The notes beneath the pieces are model-generated. The model worked only from the letters and a program-made list of their open reading frames with translations. It made no database searches and was not told where the DNA came from. Below, piece by piece: positions 36,918-43,397 of a stretch of 64,000 nucleotides of DNA. Source of the DNA: Pseudorhizobium xiangyangii (GTDB lineage: Bacteria > Pseudomonadota > Alphaproteobacteria > Rhizobiales > Rhizobiaceae); the NCBI RefSeq assembly GCF_020531965.1, contig NZ_JAJAWH010000001.1, positions 124,001-188,000 of the forward strand. The letters run 5' to 3'. Every line of letters starts with the position of its first letter. The stretch's first letter is position 1. The position numbers and the translations under genes were made by a program.

Positions 36918-38489
36918 TCAGGTGAAGGCGTCTGCCATCGAATCCTTCCGCTCCTTGATGAAGTTGAGCAATGCCTCGTCGATCGCCGGATCGAGCGGCG
37001 GGGCTTCATAGCTATCCAGCCATGACCGGCAAAGCGCATTGGCGCGATCCTCGATCCGCTTTTCACCTTCGATTTCCCACTGCTCGAAGGAATTGTTGTC
37101 CATCAGGGCAGAGCGATAGAAGGCGGTCTGGAAATGTGCCTGCGTATGGGCGCAGCCGAGGTAATGGCTGCCCGGTCCCACCTCGCGGATGGCATCCAGT
37201 GCCTGGCCGGATTCCGAAAGATCGACGCCCTCCGCCATTTTCTGCATCATGCCGAGCTGGTCCTGGTCGATCATGAACTTCTCGTAGGAGGAGACGAGGC
37301 CGCCCTCGAGCCAGCCTGCCGCGTGAAGCACGAAGTTCGTGCCGGCCAGCAGCGTCGTGTTGAGCGTGTTCGACGACTCGTGAGCCGCCTGCGCATCTGG
37401 AACCTTCGAACCGCAGAGCGAGCCGCCGGTACGGAACGGCAGACCAAGGCGGCGGGCAAGCTGAGCCGCCCCATAGGACACGAGCGAAGGTTCAGGCGTG
37501 CCGAAAGTCGGCGCGCCCGACTGCATGGAGATCGACGCGGCAAAGGTGCCGAACAGTACCGGTGAGCCGGGACGGATAAGTTGCGTCAACGACGCACCGG
37601 CCAGCACTTCAGCAAGGATCTGCGTCAGCGTGCCCGCCACCGTGACCGGGCTCATGGCTCCGGACAGAATGAACGGAGACACGACCGAGGCCTGGTTATG
37701 CCGCGCATAGACCTTCAGCGCGCCGAGCATCGTCTCGTCGAACACCATCGGAGAATTGGCGTTGATGAGGTTGAGCGTGACGCAGTTGTTCTCAACGAAC
37801 TCGTCACCGAACACCATCTTCGCCATGGCGATCGTGTCTTCCGCCCGCTCGGGTGCGGTGACAGATCCCATGAAGGGTTTGTCGGAATACTTGATGTGGC
37901 TGTAGATCATGTCGAGATGGCGCTTGTTCACCGGCACATCCACCGGTTCACAGACCGTACCGCCGGATGCGTGCATGGACGGCGCCAGGTAGGCGAGCTT
38001 CACGAAGTTACGAAAATCCTCGATCGTCGCATACCGGCGCTTGCCTTCCAGATCGCGAACGAAGGGCGGACCGTAAACCGGCGCGAACACTGTCGCATTG
38101 CCGCCGATCTCGACATTCCGGCTGGGATTGCGCGCATGCCAGGTGAACTGCTTCGGCGCGGTTTTCAAAAGTTCGCGGCACAGGCCCTTCGGAAAATGGA
38201 CCCGCTGCCCCTTCACATCGGCGCCGGCTTTGGCCCACAGCTCCAGAGCCTCGGCGTCATCGCGAAACTCGATCCCGATCTCCTCCAGGATCGTATCGGC
38301 ATTACGCTCGATAAGCTGCAACCCCTCCTCGTCCAGCACGTCATAGACGCCGATCTTGCGGGTGATATAGGGCAGAGAGGGACCCGGTCCGGCACCTGAT
38401 CGCGAAGCGCGCCGGCCTGCCGCACCGCGTTCACCGCGAGAACGGCGTCCGCCAGCCGCTGCATCCGTTGGTTGGTTCAAGTCGTCCAT
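36918..38489 (-). CDS. MttB-family (trimethylamine methyltransferase-like) enzyme, non-pyrrolysine
   Basis: A 523-residue MttB-superfamily protein with no internal amber codon, so it is the non-pyrrolysine branch; a characterised member of that branch, MtgB, demethylates glycine betaine to a corrinoid protein. Residues about 12-39 form an Arg/Gly-rich leader (GGRRSRGERGAAGRR). The core TIM barrel follows, and the C-terminal PLDPAIDEALLNFIKERK is typical. The ATG at 38489 is used. It is divergent from its probable corrinoid partner. Substrate betaine is inferred from context. Confidence 0.88.
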   Translation of the reverse strand: MDDLNQPTDAAAGGRRSRGERGAAGRRASRSGAGPGPSLPYITRKIGVYDVLDEEGLQLIERNADTILEEIGIEFRDDAEALELWAKAGADVKGQRVHFPKGLCRELLKTAPKQFTWHARNPSRNVEIGGNATVFAPVYGPPFVRDLEGKRRYATIEDFRNFVKLAYLAPSMHASGGTVCEPVDVPVNKRHLDMIYSHIKYSDKPFMGSVTAPERAEDTIAMAKMVFGDEFVENNCVTLNLINANSPMVFDETMLGALKVYARHNQASVVSPFILSGAMSPVTVAGTLTQILAEVLAGASLTQLIRPGSPVLFGTFAASISMQSGAPTFGTPEPSLVSYGAAQLARRLGLPFRTGGSLCGSKVPDAQAAHESSNTLNTTLLAGTNFVLHAAGWLEGGLVSSYEKFMIDQDQLGMMQKMAEGVDLSESGQALDAIREVGPGSHYLGCAHTQAHFQTAFYRSALMDNNSFEQWEIEGEKRIEDRANALCRSWLDSYEAPPLDPAIDEALLNFIKERKDSMADAFT

Positions 38490-38619
38490 GGTTTCCTCGC
38501 CGTTGCGCTGGAAGCGCCTGCCATCACTGATGCGACATGCTAGGACGGCAGGCAAGCGGAACCCTGCCTTTCTGCGTCACGGGCTTGCGCAGAACAGACA
38601 TTCCGACCACTCGCGCTCC

Positions 38620-38665
38620 GTCGTTTTCCATCCCGCCGAAGTCGTTTTCAAAGAAGTCGGAAAAC
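38620..38665. promoter_or_regulatory. Tandem repeat elements in the mttB/corrinoid-protein divergent promoter
   Basis: GTCGTTTTC occurs at 38620-38628 and again at 38641-38649, 21 bp apart (two helical turns), and an inverted GGAAAAC follows at 38659-38665. The layout suits an AraC- or LysR-type regulator; both kinds are encoded downstream in this window. It is not a known site. Confidence 0.45.
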
Positions 38666-38730
38666 CTTTTGCGTTTCATCATGTTCCCCACGCATGCCGT
38701 GCGGCCTGCCATCAGAAATGGAAGCATTCA

Positions 38731-39429
38731 ATGTCTGACGACGACATCATCTTGGCCGAACTTTCCGACGAGGAACTCGTGCAGCAGATGCACGACGATC
38801 TCTATGACGGATTGAAGGAGGAAATCGAGGAAGCGACGCAAATCCTGCTTGGCCGAGGCTGGGCACCCTACGATGTGCTGACCAAGGCACTGGTGGAGGG
38901 CATGAGGATCGTCGGCATCGATTTCCGCGACGGCATCCTGTTCGTGCCGGAAGTGCTGCTGTCCGCCGGTGCGATGAAGGCCGGCATGACCATCCTGCGT
39001 CCCCTGCTTGCCGCCACGGGCGCTCCGAAGCAAGGCAAGATGGTCATTGGCACCGTGAAGGGCGACATTCACGACATCGGCAAGAACCTCGTCGGCATGA
39101 TGATGGAAGGCGCCGGCTTCGACGTCATCGATCTCGGCATCAACAATCCGGTCGAAAACTACCTCGAAGCCATGGAGCGCGAGAAGCCGGACATCCTTGG
39201 AATGTCGGCGCTTCTGACAACGACCATGCCCTACATGAAGGTCGTCATAGATACGATGAAGGAAAAGGGCATCCGTGACGATTACGTCGTTCTCGTCGGC
39301 GGCGCGCCGCTGAACGAGGAATTCGGCAAGGCCGTCGGAGCCGATGCCTATTGCCGAGACGCCGCGGTGACGGTGGAGATGGCAAAGGACTTCATCCGGC
39401 GCAAGCACAACTCGCTGGCCGCCGGGTAA
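38731..39429 (+). CDS. Corrinoid protein partner of the MttB-family methyltransferase
   Basis: A 232-residue two-domain cobalamin-binding protein: a helical cap domain (residues 1-95) and a Rossmann-like domain with the DXHXXG motif (DIHDIG, residues 112-117) whose His114 is the lower cobalt ligand. It should accept methyl groups from the MttB-like enzyme and pass them to the tetrahydrofolate methyltransferase. The ATG at 38731 is used; an open upstream frame is ignored. Confidence 0.93.
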   Translation: MSDDDIILAELSDEELVQQMHDDLYDGLKEEIEEATQILLGRGWAPYDVLTKALVEGMRIVGIDFRDGILFVPEVLLSAGAMKAGMTILRPLLAATGAPKQGKMVIGTVKGDIHDIGKNLVGMMMEGAGFDVIDLGINNPVENYLEAMEREKPDILGMSALLTTTMPYMKVVIDTMKEKGIRDDYVVLVGGAPLNEEFGKAVGADAYCRDAAVTVEMAKDFIRRKHNSLAAG

Positions 39430-39436
39430 AGAAAAA

Positions 39437-39457
39437 CCGGCCGATAGTCCCGGCCGG
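39437..39457 (-). terminator. Rho-independent terminator of the entericidin-like gene
   Basis: CCGGCCG pairs with CGGCCGG around a 7-nt loop. On the minus strand it is followed by TTTTTC, ending the small lipoprotein transcript. Read on the plus strand, it may also weaken the transcript of the corrinoid gene. Confidence 0.75.
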
Positions 39458-39483
39458 CCCTTCCTGCATTTTTAATGTCGCCG

Positions 39484-39642
39484 TTAGTTTGCGGCACGCT
39501 CTACGTTGCGGCCGGCATCCTGGGTGGCATCAACGGCATTGGCCGTATCCGCCCCAACGCCGCGAATGGTATTGCCGCAGGAGCTGAGTGCTGCTGCCGT
39601 TGCAAAAAGGGCTGCGATCACAGTGACTGTCTTTGTCGTCAT
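39484..39642 (-). CDS. Entericidin A/B-like small lipoprotein
   Basis: A 52-residue lipoprotein: N-terminal TKTVTVIAALFATAAA, lipobox LSSC and the family core GNTIRGVGADTANAVDAT. It is probably an envelope lipoprotein. It has GGAG nine nt upstream of the ATG and its own terminator. Its start codon lies only 14 nt from the start of the divergent DUF1638 gene. It has no obvious part in one-carbon metabolism. Confidence 0.87.
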   Translation of the reverse strand: MTTKTVTVIAALFATAAALSSCGNTIRGVGADTANAVDATQDAGRNVERAAN

Positions 39643-39656
39643 GATAGAATACTCCA

Positions 39657-40298
39657 ATGGTTGTTGATAAAAACGTTACGGAAAATGACCTTCCGCCACT
39701 GGAACGTTCCAATCGCGAAAAAGTTCACGTGATCGCGTGCGGCGCTCTGGCTCGTGAAATATTGGCCGTTTGCGCGCAGCACGGACTGCACCATGTCGAC
39801 ATCCAGTGCCTGCCCGCCATCTGGCACGCCTACCCGCAGAAAATTGTTCCCGGCCTGGAAAAAGCGGTGTCGGAAGCGCGGTTACATGGCTTCGAAAAGA
39901 TTTTCTTCGCCTATGCCGACTGCGGTACCGGCGGAGACATCGATCGCCTTTGCGAGCGGGAAGGCATAGGCCGCATCGAGGGTCCGCACTGCTATTCGTT
40001 CTTTTCCGGAAATGCCATATTCGAGGAAAAGGCAGAGGACGACCTGCTGAGCTTCTTCCTGACCGATTTCCTGGCTCGCCAGTTCGACGCCTTCGTGATC
40101 GAGCCTCTGGGACTGGATCGCCACCCGCAACTGAAGGACATTTATTTCGGCAACTACCGGAAACTTGTCTATCTCAGCCAAGAGGAAGACCCGGCACTGC
40201 AGGAAAAGGCGAAGGCTGCTGCGGACTATCTCGGTCTCACCTACGAATACCGCTTTACCGGCTACGGCGATCTCGCGCCGTCGCTCAAGAATCTGTAG
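39657..40298 (+). CDS. DUF1638 protein associated with methylamine/betaine corrinoid loci
   Basis: A 213-residue protein of unknown function with the DUF1638 features: VIACGALAREI at about residues 25-35, FAYADCGTGGDID, CYSFFSGN and PLGLDRHPQLKDIYFGNYRKLVYL. The conserved Cys (in ACGAL, DCGTG and HCYSFF) hint at metal or cofactor binding. Family members often occur beside MttB genes. The start codon lacks a clear ribosome binding site; a GTG at 39729 is an alternative. The gene is followed by the reductase set. Confidence 0.82.
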   Translation: MVVDKNVTENDLPPLERSNREKVHVIACGALAREILAVCAQHGLHHVDIQCLPAIWHAYPQKIVPGLEKAVSEARLHGFEKIFFAYADCGTGGDIDRLCEREGIGRIEGPHCYSFFSGNAIFEEKAEDDLLSFFLTDFLARQFDAFVIEPLGLDRHPQLKDIYFGNYRKLVYLSQEEDPALQEKAKAAADYLGLTYEYRFTGYGDLAPSLKNL

Positions 40299-40427
40299 CC
40301 GAAGCGGACGTCCCGGCAGAATAAGATCGCTGACCGCGCCGACGTCGCTTTTTGCCGTATGCGACGTCGTGGCAAGCGCAGTCTCTGCTATCCACCCCGT
40401 GCATGCTGCTGAAAACGGGAGCAGTGC

Positions 40428-40730
40428 ATGGCCGATCGCATCATCGTCTTCTGGCGGGATATCCCGGCGCAGGTGATCATCAAGCAGGGGCGGAAAACGG
40501 CCAAACGCGAGCTTTCGCTGCGCTTCACCGAGGCGATAGACATGTGCGCCATGCGCACCGGCGCAGCGGAGACGGACGACTATCTCGCCGAATGGCGCAA
40601 GGCCGATCCGGTTCCCGTATCCGACGACCTTGAAGCGGAAGCCGACAAGGCCGCTGCGGAACTGGAAGCAGCCTACGACAAGGAAAGGCTCGTCACGCTC
40701 GTGAAGAGCGGAGGTCGGGAAAATGCCTGA
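40428..40730 (+). CDS. 'Virulence factor' domain protein (small conserved protein)
   Basis: A 100-residue protein beginning MADRIIVFWRDIPAQVIIKQG, with the helical region KRELSLRFTEAIDMCAMRTGA; it matches the small domain labelled virulence factor in databases, which has no known biochemical role. It overlaps the next gene by 8 nt and lies in a run of four overlapping or close genes for methylenetetrahydrofolate metabolism, so a role as a partner of that reductase is more likely than one in virulence. Confidence 0.75.
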   Translation: MADRIIVFWRDIPAQVIIKQGRKTAKRELSLRFTEAIDMCAMRTGAAETDDYLAEWRKADPVPVSDDLEAEADKAAAELEAAYDKERLVTLVKSGGRENA

Positions 40731-41304
40731 ACTCAAGCCCGCCATCGGCAATGCCGGCGCGGCGATGAAGGCGGCAACGGGCGCCTACACGCCAAGCGAC
40801 GTTTCGCCGAACCGGCGCGTCCAGCGGCGGTATTCGATACGCCTGTGGTCCGTGCGCCATTCACGGCTGCTGGAATGGTTCTATGGCCGTTTCGCGCACG
40901 TCTTCCTGCTGCTCCATCCGCTCTGGAAAGCGATCGGCTACAGCCGGGCCGAAGCGCCGGTGACTTTCGTCGAGAAGCGCGTGAAGGGCCTGCTCTTCGA
41001 TTGCCGGATGTGCGGCCAGTGCATTCTCTCGTCGACCGGCATGTCCTGCCCGATGAACTGTCCCAAGCAATTGCGAAACGGACCCTGCGGCGGCGTTCGA
41101 GCCAACGGCAATTGCGAGGTGGAGCCCGACATGCCCTGCGTCTGGGTGAAGGCTTGGGAAGGCTCGCGCAACATGACAAAGGGAGACGATATCCTGAACG
41201 TGCAGAAGCCGGTCAACCAGTCCCTGCGGGAGACGTCGTCCTGGCTGCGGGTTACGGCGGAGGCGGCCGCCATGACCGAAACGATCAAGGACGTGCAGGC
41301 ATGA
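40723..41304 (+). CDS. MetV-like zinc-binding protein (MTHFR C-terminal domain)
   Basis: A 193-residue protein with a dense Cys pattern at 94, 97, 100, 109, 113, 122, 131 and 139 (CRMCGQC, SCPMNCPK, GPCGG). This is the zinc-binding MetV domain that in acetogens pairs with MetF to form methylenetetrahydrofolate reductase. It overlaps the reductase gene by 4 nt (ATGA), which suggests a 1:1 complex. It has a hydrophobic patch (FAHVFLLLHPLW) but no signal peptide. Confidence 0.88.
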   Translation: MPELKPAIGNAGAAMKAATGAYTPSDVSPNRRVQRRYSIRLWSVRHSRLLEWFYGRFAHVFLLLHPLWKAIGYSRAEAPVTFVEKRVKGLLFDCRMCGQCILSSTGMSCPMNCPKQLRNGPCGGVRANGNCEVEPDMPCVWVKAWEGSRNMTKGDDILNVQKPVNQSLRETSSWLRVTAEAAAMTETIKDVQA

Positions 41305-42392
41305 TCGCCGACATCAACCCACACGATCCCGGAGCGCCACTCGATCCCCTGCCCGGCCATTCCTCGCACGGACGGCTCGAACGCGTATTGAGGCGTGGTG
41401 AGTTTGCGGTGACTGCCGAACTTAACCCGCCGGACAGCGCCAATCCCCAGGAGGTCTATGAGCGAGCCGCGATCTTCGACGGCTGGGTGGACGGCATCAA
41501 CGCGGTCGACGCCTCGGGCGCCAACTGCCACATGTCATCGGTCGGGATCTGCGCTCTGCTGACGCGAATGGGCTATGCGCCGATCATGCAGATCGCCTGC
41601 CGCGACCGCAACCGGATCGCCATCCAGGGCGACGTGCTCGGCGCATCCGCCATGGGCGTCCAGAACATCCTGTGCCTGACCGGCGACGGCGTGCAGGCCG
41701 GCGACCAGCCCGGCGCCAAACCCGTCTTCGACCTCGACTGCATGTCGCTGCTATCGACCGTCCGCACCATGCGGGACGAGGCGAAGTTTCTGTCCGGTCG
41801 GAAGCTCACGACCCCGCCGCACGTGTTCCTCGGCGCGGCGATCAACCCTTTCGCGCCGCCCCGTGATTTCCGTCCCTACAGGCTCGGCAAGAAGATCGAG
41901 GCAGGGGCCCAGTTCGTTCAGAGCCAGTACTGCTTCGACGTGCCTATGTTCCGCGACTACATGAGCCGTGTCCGGGATCTCGGCTTCCACGAAAAATGTT
42001 TCATCCTCGTCGGTGTCGGGCCGCTTGCATCAGCCAAGACCGCCCGCTGGATCCGCTCCAACGTGCCGGGCATCCACATCCCCGACAGCGTGATCGCCCG
42101 GCTTGAAGGCGCGCAGGACCAGAAACGGGAAGGCAAGCAGCTCTGCATCGACATCATCAACGAGGTGAAGGAGATCGAGGGCGTCGCGGGCATCCATGTC
42201 ATGGCCTATCGCCAGGAGGAGTATGTCGCCGAGATCGTCCATGAGTCCGGCGTCCTCAAGGGGCGGCGGCCGTGGAAACGCGAAGCCAATCCCGGCGATT
42301 CCGTCATCGCGGAACGTCTTGAAGAAATCCGCCAGGGCAAGGAGGAGAACCAGCAGCAGCTGGCCGACCTCGCAGCCCACAAACCGCACTGA
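41301..42392 (+). CDS. Methylenetetrahydrofolate reductase (MetF-like)
   Basis: A 363-residue MTHFR barrel. FAVTAELNPPDSA (about residues 35-47), the flavin-site region NILCLTGDGVQAGDQPGAKPVFDLD and the GAQFVQSQYCFD segment are visible. It interconverts methylene- and methyl-tetrahydrofolate. In this cluster it is expected to oxidise methyl-tetrahydrofolate made from the corrinoid protein. Its start overlaps the MetV-like gene. Confidence 0.92.
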   Translation: MIADINPHDPGAPLDPLPGHSSHGRLERVLRRGEFAVTAELNPPDSANPQEVYERAAIFDGWVDGINAVDASGANCHMSSVGICALLTRMGYAPIMQIACRDRNRIAIQGDVLGASAMGVQNILCLTGDGVQAGDQPGAKPVFDLDCMSLLSTVRTMRDEAKFLSGRKLTTPPHVFLGAAINPFAPPRDFRPYRLGKKIEAGAQFVQSQYCFDVPMFRDYMSRVRDLGFHEKCFILVGVGPLASAKTARWIRSNVPGIHIPDSVIARLEGAQDQKREGKQLCIDIINEVKEIEGVAGIHVMAYRQEEYVAEIVHESGVLKGRRPWKREANPGDSVIAERLEEIRQGKEENQQQLADLAAHKPH

Positions 42393-42425
42393 ACAGACAC
42401 CGCTTCATCCGGCGCCGGAGACATC

Positions 42426-43388
42426 ATGACACGCACCATCGTCGCATCTGCAACCCGCGAACTCATCATCGGTTTTGACCAGCCCTTCTGCGTCATCGGC
42501 GAACGCATCAACCCGACAGGCCGCAAGAAGCTCGCAGCCGAAATGGTCTTGGGCAACTTCGATACCGTCATCCGGGACGCCCTGGAGCAGGTCGCCGCGG
42601 GTGCCACCATGCTCGATGTCAATGCGGGCGTTACCGCGGTCGATCCCAATGCGACCGAGCCTGCACTGCTGGTGCAGACGCTGCAGATCGTCCAGAGCCT
42701 TGTTGACGTGCCGCTGTCGATCGACAGTTCGGTCACCGCCGCCATCGAGGCTGCCCTCAAGGTTGCGAAAGGCCGGCCGCTGGTGAACTCCGTTACCGGC
42801 GAGGAAGAAAAGCTGGAGGCCATCCTGCCTCTCGTCAAGAAGTATGACGTGCCTGTCGTGGCGATCTCCAACGACGAGACGGGTATTTCGATGGACCCGG
42901 ATGTGCGCTTTGCCGTCGCCAAGAAGATCGTGGAGCGGGCCATGGATCATGGCATCAAGCCCGAGGACGTCGTGGTCGATCCGCTGGTCATGCCGATCGG
43001 CGCCTTGGGCGATGCCGGGCGCCAGGTCTTCGCCCTGCTGCATCGTCTACGCCACGAACTCAAGGTCAACACGACCTGCGGCCTTTCCAACATCTCCTTC
43101 GGATTGCCGCACCGCCACGGCATCAATGCTGGCTTCATCCCAATGGTCATTGGCGCAGGCATGACCTCGGCGATCATGAACCCCTGCCGCCCGCAGGAAA
43201 TGGAAGCCGTTCGCGCCGCCAACGTCCTGAACGGGACGGACCCTAACTGCGGCAACTGGATCATGACCTATCGCGACCACAAGCCGGCCGAACCTGGTAC
43301 AGCTGCGTCCATCACACCACCCGCCGCCTCCAGCGGCCGCCGCGGCGGCCGAGCTGCCCGTGCCGGAGCCGGCGCAAGAACAGACTGA
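42426..43388 (+). CDS. Methyltetrahydrofolate:corrinoid methyltransferase (MtgA/AcsE-like)
   Basis: A 320-residue pterin-binding TIM barrel. The opening FCVIGERINPTGRKKLAAEM and the MLDVNAG and PLSIDSSV segments are typical of MeTr/MtrH-like methyltransferases. It should transfer methyl groups between the corrinoid protein and tetrahydrofolate. The last about 20 residues are an Arg/Gly/Ala tail (SSGRRGGRAARAGAGART) outside the fold. It follows the reductase by 33 nt. Confidence 0.92.
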   Translation: MTRTIVASATRELIIGFDQPFCVIGERINPTGRKKLAAEMVLGNFDTVIRDALEQVAAGATMLDVNAGVTAVDPNATEPALLVQTLQIVQSLVDVPLSIDSSVTAAIEAALKVAKGRPLVNSVTGEEEKLEAILPLVKKYDVPVVAISNDETGISMDPDVRFAVAKKIVERAMDHGIKPEDVVVDPLVMPIGALGDAGRQVFALLHRLRHELKVNTTCGLSNISFGLPHRHGINAGFIPMVIGAGMTSAIMNPCRPQEMEAVRAANVLNGTDPNCGNWIMTYRDHKPAEPGTAASITPPAASSGRRGGRAARAGAGARTD

Positions 43389-43397
43389 TCGCATGCC

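Noticed and set aside
36918-38489. Pyrrolysine-containing MttB
   Set aside because: The reading frame has no internal amber codon, so it belongs to the non-pyrrolysine branch.
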